Source: Bolinopsis microptera
Lineage: Eukaryota > Ctenophora > Tentaculata > Lobata > Bolinopsidae
NCBI RefSeq assembly: GCF_026151205.1
Contig: NC_087080.1
Coordinates: 1-64,000, forward strand
Direction of reading: 5' to 3'
Length of the DNA: 64,000 nt
Below the pieces are notes generated by a model. The model was not told the DNA's origin. It saw nothing but the letters and a program-made list of their open reading frames with translations, and did no database searches. Below are positions 11,220-24,900 of this stretch, piece by piece. The stretch's first letter is position 1; every line of letters starts with the position of its first letter. The translations under genes were made by a program, and so were the position numbers.

Positions 11220-12560
11220 TTTCTCTCGTCTCAGGGTAAAGTGGAACAAGATACCTGGGCCCCTTTGGCTAACTTCTGAACTCAGGCACTTGAACGACTA
11301 ATTATGAAAAAATTAAACTTCTTGTCCTGAATGAACTATTAGAACCTCAAGAGCTGATCCGCATGTCTCCGCTACTAAAATGTGTTAATGAGCCCAATTT
11401 CACTCATCACTTAACATTTAATCTTCAAAAGTGAGTTGTACAATCTAGGTTGTGTAAGTAGCTGTTGATAGTGTAAAAACAGGAGTGACTTATCGTTTCA
11501 TAACTCTTCGTTTTACAATTTGTACCATAATAAAACTACACTGCCATGTTCAAAAAGGGTCATGGAAAAGCCTCCACGTAATTGTGCCTAAGTCTCTGTC
11601 TTGCCCCATGCATGCCTGTCAGCATCAGCTAACAAATAGTCCCTAACATAACATCATGCCACAAATTAGGTTCTATAATGATATAATATTGTTGAATAAA
11701 GAGATTTGAATATAATATTTGTCTTTATTCAGAGAATATATTGTTTTATTCTGAGCGTTGGTCTTGGTCGGCCTTGCGTGCACTACCAGCATAGGTTACC
11801 ATAAGACTAAATCACTGGCAAGTAGCTCAGGATGTCTGATGCAAGTGTCCCGCCATTTTTAGTCTCCTGCTTTCGTATCTTGTTGACAGCCTAGGTAGAC
11901 TACCATTGACAAAGTATATTGCTGACCTTGTCCTTCCATGAGATACCCACACCATACGTAGCATCTTTGTGTATGTACCGTCCAATACAAATGAAATAAA
12001 TTATTTTTATCACGCTTATATCAACAATCAAAATTAAAAACTTATGGACGAATATCACTCATTATTATATCTCACTCTCTAACATTTGTCCCTCACTACA
12101 AATATTACCACTTCTGATATAATATTGTTTTTTTGTCATGCCTTCTTTGGCTCAGGCATAAGGCTTCCAGCCAAATCTTTGGTACTTTGCGTACGTGGGG
12201 GGGGGGGGGGGGTATGCCCCCTGAAAATTAATGGAATTTTACTCTCCTAAACATATTTTAATATCACCAAGCAGTCCAATGAATTACAGAAGCAATTGAC
12301 CCTTCCAGTTTTATAACAAAAATTTGACAATTTTGTGTGAACATTTCAAATCGTTTGGTGGGTGCAACACCCTTTGTTGGTGCCACCCACCCGAACCAAC
12401 ACGTGGAGCCATGCCTGCTTTGGCTATCGGTTCATTTCAAGACCAACCGCTGATGGATAACACGATCTCAGAGGCATCGATCTGAGAGAACAAAACAGTC
12501 TTATGATCTTCACACAGTCCTCAAGCTTTTTGGCAGGATACTGAATATCTGATGAACGGT
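11220..12560. other. Gene-free stretch with a 16-G run
   Basis: No gene recognised. A run of 16 G occurs at 12197-12212, and a possible polyadenylation hexamer AATAAA lies near 11695. Confidence 0.4.
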
Positions 12561-12569
12561 AATTTAGAA

Positions 12570-12955
12570 TTAGCTAGCGAAACTTTGACTGTTGTCTATT
12601 TTTTTTGGCTGATTTTCTCCCAACCCAGATAGCTGCAAAACGTGGTTTTTCTTCAATCGCTGAAAAATCACGGGAACTTTATTGCACAGTTCCTCTTCAT
12701 CAGTCTCCTTCAAATCAAAGATGACACATCCTACTGCGATCCTCTTCCGATACCCATTCGGTACAACCTTTTTAAATTCCTTCTGCAAGCACAGGTGCAT
12801 TTTATCACTGCTTGACTGTATACTTCATCTCAGCTTGGACAGTGTCTTGAACAGCGTCTTGACGGTGGAGTGCATGGATTCCAACTGCTTCCATTTAGTT
12901 TCCAGAAGTTCAGCCTGCAGCTTGATAACCAAAGGTAACTTCTTTTGCGATCGAT
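12570..12955 (-). pseudogene. Possible LINE ORF1-like remnant
   Basis: The minus strand encodes an Lys/Glu/Leu-rich coiled-coil-like stretch ('LQAELLETKWKQLESM', then a stop) and then 'VGCVIFDLKETDEEELCNKV'. This resembles the start of the globular domain of L1/CR1-type ORF1 proteins ('VIFGL.ETDEE…'). The frame is broken at about 12826. The match is short and the call is tentative. Confidence 0.35.
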
Positions 12956-13939
12956 AGATCGCTCTTCTACTCCTCCCTATCTTTCTTGGTTATCCAGAAC
13001 TACTTACAATGATATCGTAGTCTGGATACGCAGATACAAATTATAAATGTTTTACTGAAACTGACTTCACTGGCTTTTTGCACGTTTCAAACTGAAAACC
13101 AGATTTAGTGTCCACAGTTCGAAGCTACCGCAGTTCAGTGATCAACCGTATAGACCCTCATACTCTCATAATGTAGCTAGGCAGAATAAACAAATCTTTG
13201 AAGAGTATCCATTCCTCCATCGATTACTTGTACTTGTATAAAGTAAAAACGCTCCAGTACAGCAAAAATACTGCATAAAATGCAGTTGTAATGTAGCGAT
13301 AAAATAAGATATGAGCCGAATTATATCACGTAAAAAAACGTAAAACTGTATCAAAATCTTATATGCTTTTAACATCATCTGTTGTTGATATAATGACAAA
13401 GGGCCGGGTTGGAAATGTTCAGTAACCTTACTATAATTGCAATTACACAATATTATTGAACGACCCCTACCCCCTTATCTAAGCTCTATAAGTTTTGAAT
13501 ATGATAACGCAGGATTTCAAATGTACAAGCATCATATCAAAGATTGCATAACCCGAAAGAAGGACAAATCCAATTGGCTCTCTGGATTATGGAAAGCCTT
13601 CTGGAAGTAGGGAAAACCTTCCAGAAAAGGACGTTCAAAGAACACTTAAATCCTCCGACAGATAATTATTAAAAAGAATAATTTAGTCACACTTCTTATG
13701 TCAAATCACCTACATAATGAAGAACAAAATTGTTGTGTAAACAAGTTTAATGTGAACTCAATTTTGGTGGAACTTTGAATTTTGGACGTTATATCTATCA
13801 TGTTCATCTTAAATCATATTATATATCTCAATATTCAATTAAACAGACAAAGATAACCTCTCTAAGCCCTCGGTGGTGACTAATAAGTGCTTTCTCAGTA
13901 CATTCTTTCGCTTTGGAACAAATCCAGTGAGTTAACTTT

Positions 13940-14062
13940 TTATCGTGGTCGAACGGGGCAGGATTCGACCGGGGCCGGGGAAGCCCCCAATATAGGCCCG
14001 GGGCCGGGGCTGACCACGGAGAATTGCCGGGCGCCAGGGTTTAACCCCCCGAGAATTGCCAA
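13940..14062. repeat. GC-rich inverted-repeat island (CCGGGGCCGGGG)
   Basis: A sharply GC-rich block in AT-rich surroundings, with repeated GGGGCCGGGG and weak outer symmetry (GTGGTC…GACCAC). It resembles the GC-rich interior of the hAT-type MITE at 15612-16145, but its ends could not be defined. Confidence 0.35.
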
Positions 14063-14079
14063 TTTTTGAAGTAAAGTTT

Positions 14080-15260
14080 AAGGGCTTTAATAAAAAACTT
14101 ACGGACCGTTCAAGCTGCCTACAAAGCTGGCAGGAGCTGTGGGCAGACTTAGTTTGGGCACAAGCAGCTCATATCTGTAGTAATGAAGAAGGAGTTTGAA
14201 TTGAACAAAGTGAGTATTGACATGTCTAGCTGCCTTCAATACCATCACGCAGAGGTACACAATCAACTTCTAGAAGCTGCAGGATGCTCCAGAGATCACC
14301 TGAGGCTTGTACAATACCTTCTGGCTAACAGCCCACTCGGCTAGTAGTCAAGTGTGTCGACTGACTCAGAGATGTATCTTTCAACATAGAGCCTCACTAG
14401 GAGACAGCACAGCTGGTAAATGGTTACCCTCAATCTAGCTGGAGCGGTAGTGCACATAAGAGCAGTCCTCCCCAAGACCCAACCCTCCGATACCGATAAC
14501 CACATGCCTCTTGATCCGGCTATTTCAACATGTAAGGAGATTGGTGAAGATATGGAGGAGTTACAGGATATCTAATCTCATTCAGATAATTTCTCATGAA
14601 TGGAGTCTCCAGTCTCTTTGTCAAAGACACAAAATTCCAGAGTGTAATTTATAGAAGTTGGTGCATGTGACGAGGGGGATAATGATCTAAGAGAAAAGAG
14701 GAGTGAGAAACGAGACCTTCTTGTGTACAAGCTTGGATCAGAGCAGAGTTATAATAGAATGAATTAAGCTAACACCGCCTTCTGGTCATTTGACAAGCTG
14801 TGGTGCAGGGACAGAAGGATCAATAAACTGCGAAGAGAAAGATCCAAACTCTAACTACTCACTAGTCGTATCAGTGCTCCCTGTACTACTGCTGCTGCTG
14901 GGCCGTACCCTCAGCATGTTCTTGAGTATGAGATGTTGTTCAAGGAACACCTCAAGCGCATCCTACACATCATTGGCCTAGCTCAATATCTAACAAGGCC
15001 CTCTACGCTCGTCCCAGACCTGGCCCCTTTCCGAGAGAGTGAAAAGGCACGGTGACAATGCTAGGTCATGTTCTACGCAGTGACAACGACACGCCTGCCT
15101 ACCAGTCTCTGTTATTTGCTTCACCAGGATGTCAAACACTAAAGGGACAGTGGGTACACAGGACTAATTTGTATGATATTATTGTGAAAAAGGACCTATT
15201 AAGAGACAAATTTATTTGAAAAATGAAGATACTTTAAACCAACTTAGTGAACTTAGCAAG
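14080..15260 (+). pseudogene. Decayed LINE fragment (ORF2 3' part)
   Basis: The clearest part is 15050-15133, which reads 'TVTMLGHVLRSDNDTPAYQS'. This resembles the 'LLGHVLRM..D.PA' signature near the end of the reverse transcriptase of several LINE groups. Upstream pieces such as 'KEHLKRILHIIGLAQYL' (14935-14990) fit the 'R.R.L..I.G' region before it. Frameshifts and stops are numerous. Confidence 0.45.
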
Positions 15261-15611
15261 AGATAGAGTAGATGGAGGAGTTTATTTACTTTGATACATA
15301 TTGACGAATGAGTAATCGTAAGCGTAAATAGGCCAGCACTTTGCTGACCTCTTTAGGTGCTCTTTTGTTTATAGATGTTATTATACCCTTAAATAAAGGA
15401 TTTTAATGACACAGTTTTTCTTCCGCTCTGAAAGTGAACGAATTACAAAACAGTCTAGAGAATTCTCGCCCGCGGCAGAAGAGCAATCCCTGGGTTGTGC
15501 TCACCAAACGAAACCTCTCTTTTTTTTTGTATTCAGTGCATAACTAGGTAAAAGACAACGATAACAGGGTGAGTGGTTTCCTCCTGTTTTACTAATAACA
15601 TTTAAAAACAT

Positions 15612-16145
15612 CAGGAGGTGACCGGATTCCCGGTACCGGATGGGCAATTTTGAGCTATCCCGGTCCCGTCAAATGCTGATTTATTTAATTATGTTCCCGG
15701 TCCCAGTCCCGTCCCGGTTAATTCGGGATTCTTGGTCCCCGTCCCGTCCTGGTCGCCGTCAATCACTCAAATTTGCCGGATTTTGACCGGATCTTTTACA
15801 TAATTTCATTCACTGTGATTTTTAAGTTTGTTCCTTTCATTCATTGTGAAATTTCATCTTTAAACATACCTCTGAGCCAAATACAACAATGTTTTAAAAT
15901 TGCTTAACAAGTTGAGTAATAAATTATGATCATGAATAACCAGTAATCGACCGGAATTCCCGGTACACGGATGGCAATTTTGACTATCCCGGTCCCAGTC
16001 CTGTCATGTCACATTTTTCATCCGCCGGTCCCGGTCAATTGGATATTCTCTCAATTTTGAGCTATCCCGGTCCCCGGCCCGTCAAGTCACAGTTTGTATC
16101 CCCGGTCCCGGTCAGGCCTGAAATCATGTCCCCGGTCACCTCCTG
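15612..16145. mobile_element. hAT-type non-autonomous element (534 bp), TSD AAAAACAT
   Basis: Terminal inverted repeats CAGGAGGTGACCGG (15612-15625) and CCGGTCACCTCCTG ending at 16145. Perfect 8-bp duplications AAAAACAT flank it at 15604-15611 and 16146-16153. The interior holds many CCCGGTCCCGGTC-type motifs and no coding region. The 8-bp duplication and CAGG start fit the hAT superfamily. Confidence 0.9.
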
Positions 16146-16153
16146 AAAAACAT

Positions 16154-18090
16154 TATTATGACTACTGTAAATAGACATAAGTATTATTAATCCATTCTAT
16201 CGGATTTGCAAACTTTGAAAATGTATAACAGTTGTACGATCTCAAACTTATGTGATAAGATACTGTTGATACAAATGTGGGAAGTAATAAAGGATTTGCA
16301 GGTGTACACTGTACAGTACTGTTTCTGAATTGGACGAATCCTTGGATGAAGATTGAAGAAGCTATTGCCATCCATAAATAAATAAAAAGTCCCGCCTTTG
16401 GCACCCTCCCTCGAATTGAACTAAGAAATTGTGGAGACTTCTTCATTTATTTCCACATCAAGTGGACCAATGTTGATATTGTTGTGAAATGCGCGAGTGC
16501 GTGCGCGTAGTTTTTCATATGCCATGTTGAAGCAGGGTTTGTGTTAAACTTTTGCTCGCATATATAATTATTATACATATTATCTCGATTTAATTTTTTT
16601 AATATGAGAGGTTATTCTTCTTTGACAATACGAATTTCCCCTAGACGTTAGAAACGAAAAAGGATAGTCTGATTGAAGGAAAAGATAAGGGGGGGGGGGG
16701 GGAGTGTTCTTCGTCGATTCGCAACATACTATCTGTGGACCATCTACAGAAATCTCAGGATCTGTGCGAGACATCGTGTTAATCCTGATTCGGCACGGAG
16801 AAGCAAGTGCCCCTGTTCTTAACCCTGAGACTTGAGAGTCTCGAAAATATCTCTATAGCAACAAGGTAGATATCACAAAACATGTCGTTTGATGTATCAG
16901 CAACTCGAGGTGAAACAATTGAAGGGTAAATTATCTGAAGCTGTAAGATTAAAACCTGTCTCAAAGGCAGGTTTTAAAATGGAAAGACACGTGTCCAACG
17001 CACCCAACACCAAGCTGCATTAATGATGCAGGTATTGATACGGACTGTTAACTGGAGCCAGGAGAATGTTTTACCAGAACTGTACCTCGGTGTCTGACCT
17101 GAAGCTTAAGTACAATGACTATGTGACGTCTAATTTTTATCTGAGAACGCGGCAAAACTCCAGCAATGTTTAATCTTGATCACAGCAGTTTGTCAGCCGA
17201 GCGACACATGTCGGTAAGACGTTTGTTTCGACAGTGCAGGATCGTATCAAAGCTGCCACACAGACAATAGAATGCGGATAGAGATTATAATACTTTAAAC
17301 AAAGACTTGCACTCTTGCCGCGGAGGATTAGATGCAGCGCCACACAGGAAACTTTTCAATGTAGAAACAATTCTATCAGAGATTTATCTTCATAAAACAT
17401 GTTCGATTTACTGATCGGACTGTAGAAAAGAGTGTTTAATGTGGATTAATCTTTAAAGGCAGGGCTATTGTTACTTTTTAACATTAACTTTGCATAGTGA
17501 TATACGTTTATTGTGTCTCTTGTGATAACTATTTTCTACATGTTACGGTAACCACATAGTTTTCTGCGCAGTGTCGCGCTTTTCGATCAAATATCTGCTA
17601 GATACGTCACGCGCGCGCAACGAATCAGATTTAAGTGCACTTTTTCCATTGTAAACACTACAATCGACGCGCAACCACGTTCGTTCTGTGCGCTGAGGTC
17701 GAGATTTTCGAGGTCTCTAATGGCGGGTAGCACACTGGGGCGCTCACACTATAGCATCTGCAATATTATAATATGTAGGCTGCGATGCTGACGGGGCGCT
17801 TTCTAAGGCTTAAGCAACCTAAGAGAAATTAGGGGAACACTCTGAAAAAATTTTTAGTCGATATTCCGTGTCTGTGATGTCCGAAGTTTTGGCAGTAATG
17901 TGCTCACAACACAGCTTCTGAAGCTCTAGAAGGTTCCCGATACCGTCAAAGTGTTCAGATACACTCTATCTATCATATAAGAACCCTAAAAAAGTCACTA
18001 GGGCTCGAGCAAAAAGCGTGATATTTGCCCGCAACAGCCTCTACTACCTGAAATAGGCTTTCCCGTCAAGACTGTATGAGGCAGGCCGGT
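16154..18090. other. Stretch without recognised gene
   Basis: No domain or transposon end recognised. A run of 14 G lies at 16689-16702. Short open frames look random. Confidence 0.4.
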
Positions 18091-18103
18091 GATCAAGGCG
18101 TTA

Positions 18104-18175
18104 ACGGGGTGATACTCGAAATATCTGAGTCCCACTCGGCCGCGTCCTGTAGGTTGTAAACCTACAAGTCAAGGC
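18104..18175. repeat. Dispersed copy of the interior of the 2899-4507 element
   Basis: 'GTTAACGGGGTGATACTCG', '…CCACTCGGCCGCGTCCTG' and 'TAGGTTGTAAACCTACAA' match 3741-3756 plus 4009-4044, where the same sequence is interrupted by two MITEs. This copy lacks the MITEs and so represents the empty arrangement. Confidence 0.6.
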
Positions 18176-18179
18176 GAGA

Positions 18180-20720
18180 AACTGGATCTGCAAAAAGGCA
18201 GAAATAGCTGATGCAAAAGAGGTAGAAAGTCATTCAAAGACAATATATATAAGGTAAAATACAATTTTTAAAATACTATTTTTATTTTCCACAGAAGAAT
18301 TCAATACATATTGAATTATAAATATCCGATAAGTCCATAATAATCATTAATAGTTGCTTTGTATTTGTAAAATCAAAAACGAAAAGCCCACGCGAACGCG
18401 CGCGGCATTTTTTTCTGCAGCTGCCTACTTCAAAGCTTGTAGCCGCTAACAGTCAAAGCCGCCGCGCACGCCCAGTGCTGCAGGTGCATTCTCATTAACA
18501 ATTAAAGCTTGGTCAAAGAAATTTATATACACTGTCCTAAATTTAAATCATATAAACATGTTTAATATTAAGTCTTCAACACTACTTCCACCACAAATAT
18601 TTGCCGGCCCATAACGATTCGGAGTCGCCGAAATAAAATCAAATGTTTGCTTTTTTCGACGTTTGCCTTGAGTACGACAAACGTTCACACCATTGGACGG
18701 ATGTTACCGTCTAAATTAGGGAACGTATTTTAACTTAAAAAATTTATTGCTGATATCTAACTGAGAAGGAAATCTGCTGTATTTTTGTTATAAATTTATT
18801 CGAATCATAGTATATAATATTATGAGTAATGGTTTTTAAAATATTTCTTATCTGATGATGTGATAAAATTGTTTATGAGAAAGAAACCAGTTTTGAGGCG
18901 TAAAATGAAGAGGACTTAAAGACTGTACATTTTTCACCGTTGAATAAAACTTAAATATATGGAATGATTAAAAAAAGCAGCCGCAACCTTGCTATTCAGC
19001 AAGTCTTGTTGTATGAAACAAATATTATATTGACTGCTAGTAAAATAGACATTTCAACTTTTAAATTTTAAACTGTAAAAGCATCTCTCGATTCGATTCG
19101 ATTTAGGGTCTGATTATATAGCTTCATATTCGATTTGAGCTTCATATATGACTGTTAATGACTGTACATATGTTTTAATTGAAATTAAGTTCAATCAAAT
19201 GCAATCAAATGCGCCGTTTATTTTTGAAAACACAAAAATAGCAGAGAAATTCCCTCTTCCATTAGACATGTAACTTAAACTTCAGTTTGACTTCTGTGCT
19301 GCTGTTACTGCTAGGAAGGCATTCTTTTTATTTTACATACAAGCTATAAATAATTGCTTATTTTACGGATGTAGTATATCTAAGATTTTATCCAGTATGT
19401 ATAATATACATACTGGATACAATGTTAGACCTAAACTTATGGCTCTGAACTTTTACTCACCGGCCTCACTATAGTTTAGCATGGTTTAAGTAGATAATTA
19501 AGCTAGTAGCTGAAAAAATAAGCATGAAACCTGTAGCTTAAAGTCCTTAGAGTCTGATAATAAAATTCTGGTGAAATACCGGACTTGGATATTAGAATTA
19601 GAATTAAATTTGGATATAAACTTATATTGCACCGAGTGCCCATTTCAGAAAATCACCGAGCACCAGCTCATGTATAATTTAGGCATTTAACCGTTATTAA
19701 ACGCGCTCATGCCACAACGTTCCGAAAGATATCGCTCTGTCAGAATAAGAAATTACTGAAGGGCAGTCGTCACTCGTCACTCACCAAATCATGGTGCAAA
19801 TAGTATTGGATCTCATAAGAGTTGCGAAAATAACGAGAGAGCTTTTCGAATATGTTGCAAGAAAATCTGACCGAAAGGATCGTGGCCGTACTGCAAAAAG
19901 AAAAGGTTCGCCATTTTGTTGTTTGCTGAGAATAAGAACCATATGCTTTTTGGACGAATTAGCGCTGGCGCGCGCGCCAAATTTATTAGTTGTATGTAAA
20001 AAGTTGATGCGTTAACACTTAAATCTGAACGTGAACTCTTCGTAGCGCGGATCACTGGAATTTTCATTTTGAAATAACTCGCATACCAATGCAGGAATTC
20101 ATAATATGAAGGTGTAGGACTCATAACATATTGATGAGATAAATATTGGTATCAAAATTTTACCAAAAAACTCATCGGATGATGGTAAGAAAACGTTTTT
20201 ACACATTGACAGTCAAAAACAAAAAAAATAATATCAGTGTCAAATTAAGCGAGTGAAAATTGCTACCCGGTGGTTTTCGATGCTTCCGTATCCCCCGCAC
20301 ACTTTAAAAAGCATACAAACGATATTCGGACAAAAAAATTCTGTGCTCGCGCTTGGCGCTTATTACACTGACTATTACTATGTATCACGACTATCTATCG
20401 TAAAACAGGGGTTCCAGAAAACCCATTTCCCGATACTCCTGAAACACGAATTTTTTTTACAGTCAATTTGGTCAACGTCTAGACGCCCTGCAAAGTTTCA
20501 GATCTCTAACTCAATTTTAACATGGTTTTTAAGGCACCTGAATATGGCAATTTTGGGTTTTTTACCGAATTTCGTATAACATGCTGGCGCGTATTTTGCG
20601 CAAATTTCTTAAAAACCTCCACATAACTATTTCTTGTTCGTGCCATCTTTAACATTGAATTAGAATGATTTGAACTTAAATATACCTGCTGAACTACTTT
20701 CGATCATCGATGAGTCTTAA
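18180..20720. other. AT-rich stretch without recognised gene
   Basis: Open frames of 74-108 codons at 19791-20579 show no domain and no splice context. Nothing further is supported. Confidence 0.4.
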
Positions 20721-20735
20721 TGCCCGAAAAACAAT

Positions 20736-20800
20736 AAAGGGTTATAAAAGTAAAGGGGGTAAATAGTAAAGGGGGTAAATAATAAAGGGGGTAAATAGTA
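20736..20800. repeat. Short tandem repeat, about 20-bp unit (AGTAAAGGGGGTAAAT)
   Basis: Three to four imperfect copies in a row just upstream of the SRCR exon. Confidence 0.6.
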
Positions 20801-20887
20801 TTGTGAATATAAGAGGCACGGTCATGCTTGCCAGCATTGTGATGTATATCTTTTAAAATGTTATTTCTATGACTTTTAAATTTTCAG

Positions 20888-21069
20888 GCACTCGTTGAAC
20901 CCTACCATTTGCTTTAGTGGACGAAGAAGGAAACACAGCAGCTACATCTGGACTACTCCTATAATACAAGGGAGGGACAGTGTGTGACGATAGTTTCAAC
21001 ACAAACTCAGCTGAAGCTATCTGCAGGGTTTTTGGTTTTAAGTCTGGTGGTGGTGGATCAGATTTTTAA
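20888..21069 (+). pseudogene. SRCR-domain exon with an in-frame stop
   Basis: After a good acceptor (TTTTAAATTTTCAG ending 20887) one frame reads 'LVDEEGNTAATSGLLL', a TAA (about 20960), then 'YKGGTVCDDSFNTNSAEAIC' and 'RVFGFKSGG'. This is the N-terminal half of a scavenger receptor cysteine-rich domain (G-T-V-C-D-D … A-x-x-x-C-R-x-x-G-F), which occurs in secreted and cell-surface receptors. The stop falls where family members have a residue between LLL and Y/N-x-G. The second half of the domain and other exons were not found nearby. Read as a relic exon. A base-calling error at the stop is possible. Confidence 0.65.
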
Positions 21070-21433
21070 GAATTTTAAAAACTGTTTACCATATTTTGTC
21101 AAGCGTTGTTTATGATTGAACTTTAAGCATAATTTCGGGAGTTGACCGTTCGCCAATTAACTAATAAACTAATTTGACACCGCTTTTAGGATGGTTTCTG
21201 AGATCGAATTGGTGCGCGTCCATATCATTTCACATCTTTCGTAATCCGCATTTCTTATCGCAGCTATGGCTTTTTGTGTAATAATTAGCGTACCGTAGGA
21301 TTAGGGACAAAAAATAAAACAGGAAATATTACTACGAGCAAATGTATAATGTGGTTGTTATTTCACAACGAACGGTGAATATGCGACACATGCGAATTTA
21401 AACATTGACTTTGAGGTAATATAAATATCATTG

Positions 21434-21439
21434 TTTATT
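21434..21439 (-). promoter_or_regulatory. Candidate polyadenylation signal for the cytochrome b561 gene
   Basis: TTTATT on the + strand (AATAAA on the minus strand), about 525 bases after the stop codon at 21964-21966. It is the nearest canonical hexamer noticed. The 3' end is not otherwise marked. Confidence 0.3.
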
Positions 21440-21963
21440 AGTTGGACCAAAAATTGCCAACAATAATATACATCGTTGTCCACAATATTTGTAATTTACT
21501 TTTCCAATATCTCATTATTTATATATAATAAAGCGTATAAATAACTTTCATTGGTGGAATAAGCTGTGATGGTAGAATTGGAATAAAATACAAATTCTAT
21601 GTCATACTGTCAATTGTGCATTTTAAACGTGTTTATCTTATCTGAATGATAATAATTCTCAAATTTGAAATGTTCTTCCTACTGTTATCAACCAATTTAT
21701 CTCTCGATTTCTGTGCGACTGATTTCACTAACGTCTAAAAGTGAAATTATTTCACTAATTGAGTAATAGTGATCGTGTATCAGTCCTAAAACGCACCTTT
21801 CTGTAACTATGTATACAACTTACAAACGCATCAATATTCAACTATTTGATGAAAGTTCATAATATAAAATAAGAAAATGCCTCCGAAATTGTAAACATCT
21901 ACCAGCATGTTTAATAAGATATTGCTACTGACTAAATGAGGGTTTCACGATAAAAATCTAAAA

Positions 21964-24900
21964 CTATAACCAACAAATGCCCTGATCATCGTCCTTAGAA
22001 CCACCTCTGATCATCTCGAACTGTTGCGGAGGAGGAGGGACGAGGGGAGGGGGAGCATCATCTCTCACTGCATTGCGATAACTCGTCCTGCCTCGCCTTG
22101 GAGCTGTACCATCTACATCTTCACTGTAAGAAGAGAAAGTGAGGGAGAGAGGGAGGGGAGGGAGGGAGGGAGGGAGGGAATGAGGGAGGGAGGGAGGGAG
22201 GGAGGGAGGGAGGGAGGGAGGGAGGGAGGGAGGGAGGGAGGGAGGGAGGGAGGGAGGGAGGGAGGGAGGGAGGGAGGGAGGGAGGGAGGGAGGGAGGGAG
22301 GGAGGGAGGGAGGGAGGGAGGGAGGGAGGGAGGGAGGGAGGGAGGGATTTCAGAAATAGTGAATCGGGACGTTAATGTCCGTATAAGCAGTGGATCCAGG
22401 GGACCTATGGTTAAACGAGTTCAACAAATTGAGAGCACGTCAAACGTTCGCAGGCAAATAAATAAATGCTGGTTAAAATCCGTGACCCAGAGCCAAACAA
22501 AACACCACGCACGTACCTGAGAACAGAACTATCAACGTCCGGTATAGACTCAGGAGAGGATATCTGAAGAGGGCTGGTACTGACTCGAGCAGGAGCCAGA
22601 GAGTCCGTGTAAGAACTAGCAGGAGGTGTGACCGGTCGTTTTAACTCTAGGTTAGCCTGAGCAGGGAGGATTAAACATTAAACATTAAACATTAAACATT
22701 AAACATTAAACATTAAACATTAAACATTAAACATTATACATTATACATTTATTATTTAGGTTAGCCTGAGCAGGGAGGATTATACATTAAACATTATACA
22801 TTATACATTTTTATAGAGGCTTGTAGAGCTGATATCTTTGGACTTTGATGCAGTTAAAATGTTATTGCAAAGAACTAGTAGTTTAGTAGTAAGAACAAGA
22901 ATGAAACCTTCTCGACTTTAGCTCGCCTAACTTGGTGCCTGTGTTGCCTGGCAACCTGGTGTCTTCCGGGGGGTCTGGCGTTGAATGTGGTGGTCTGCTG
23001 TTGCGGGCTGTAGGGCGGAGATTGCGGGTTGTCATGGTTATAAGCGGGTTGGATTTGCGGGTTGTCATGGTTATAAGCGGGTTGGATCAGCGGGTTGGAG
23101 GGCTGGTCAGGGTAGCTAGGATTGTATCTGTCAGATGGAGTTTGGTCAGGACTGTACATTGGTGACTGTTTCAGGTCCTCGTTTTGGGGTGCCTGATAAA
23201 GAGATGATAATTTATAATTCTGGAAAAGGAGAAGGTGTTATGGCAATTTTATGCTATATTAGCTATCGATCTTAGAATATTTTTCAGGTAAACTTCTTCA
23301 TAACTAAATCAAAACACTCTAAAAACTTATTCACATATATTCTATAAACAAAATATTAAAATACATAAAAAGTATCACCTGTCCACCATAACGAGACGGG
23401 AAGGGATTGACAACGTTAACAGGAGCGAACTGAACGGGGGGCGACATGTCAAGAGGAGGTGGCACCCCCCTTCTGGATGACCGGAGATGAGACACATTGT
23501 TCTCGAAAAGGGGCGGAATATCAGGCGACGATAGTGTGTTTCCCTGGTTACCACGTGCCGTGATATCACGTGACTGGTCAAGAGGTGGCTCGTGATAAGG
23601 TAACTGATAAGAAGGATCGGATCTGGGGTAGTCTGGAACAGGAGGACGGGGTTGGTGACCAGAGCTGGGGTGACGTTGGGGGTAATGTCCGGGAGTGACG
23701 GGAGGAAATGAAGGTCGACGAGACATGTCCCTCGGATCACTCCTGACTGTTGGAGACGTGGCTGGTTCTGATAGAATTAAGTATTACCCAGAAGTTAATT
23801 TTATAATAGTACTAGAAAACCCGTGGTCACAGGGAGGAACCTAATAGTATTCTTTGGAAGTCAGTTTTAATCGTGTCAAAAAGTATTCATCCCCACCGAA
23901 GATACAACCAAATAAAATGTAGCTCGCACTGAACACAACGTAATTAGTAATTACCACAAAACCGATCAAAATGACGTTAAAACAATCCTCGTTACTATGG
24001 TAACTACGCAACTTCCTATTTTTCATCTAATTTGCACGTGGGCGGTCGTACAGTGAACGTACAGACAGCAGAAAGAATTCTCTGAATTATAGTAGAGATA
24101 GATGGGAACAGGAGTGAAAAGATTAATTGGAAGAAACTAAAATCATCTTCCGTTATTTCGGTTTAAGATCTCGACGCAGATACTACGACACACTAAGTTT
24201 AAGATATAATATCACCAATCTTACAAAAGCTCTGACGAACTAACCGTGGTTTCTATAAGTGTCTCTTTGAGACCTCTGTGATCTGAGACTCGTTCTGCCA
24301 GGAGAAGTGGGCTCTCCATCTACGTCTGATAGCCGAGGAGCTGGAGAAGAGTGGGGTCCTATAGGAGAGTGGGGTCCACCGTCTCTGTGACCACTGTAAC
24401 AAGATGTGTGTCAACAGTCATCAAATGTAGAGCCTTGGTGTCACTGTCACAATGGTTTCTAAGGACAAACAACTCAGCTTCATCATACGATGCCCCCGTC
24501 CCTATCTCCCTATCTGATCCCCCAAGTACAAACGAAGCCTACAAATATCCCCTCCTCCATAGAATTAACAACCCCACGTGAGCCTGTATAGTGTTACCTA
24601 TCTCTGCGAGGCAAGTTGGCGGATCCTCTCCTAGGTTGCGGAGGTTCAACGTCTCTCCTCTGTGACATGGCAGCCTGGTCCACTAAGTCACGTGGTCTTG
24701 ATTCTGGGTCACGTGGTCTGGATTCTGAGTCACGTGGTCTGGATTCTGAGTCACGTGGTCTGGATTCTGAGTCACGTGGTCTGGATTCTGAGTCACGTGG
24801 TCTGGAGAGAGATCTCTCGCTGTGCGGGTGTGCAGAACCCGGCCCCGAACTGAAATCACTGATCAGTGTGCATCAGAAAACGGTTTCAGTGAAATATAAC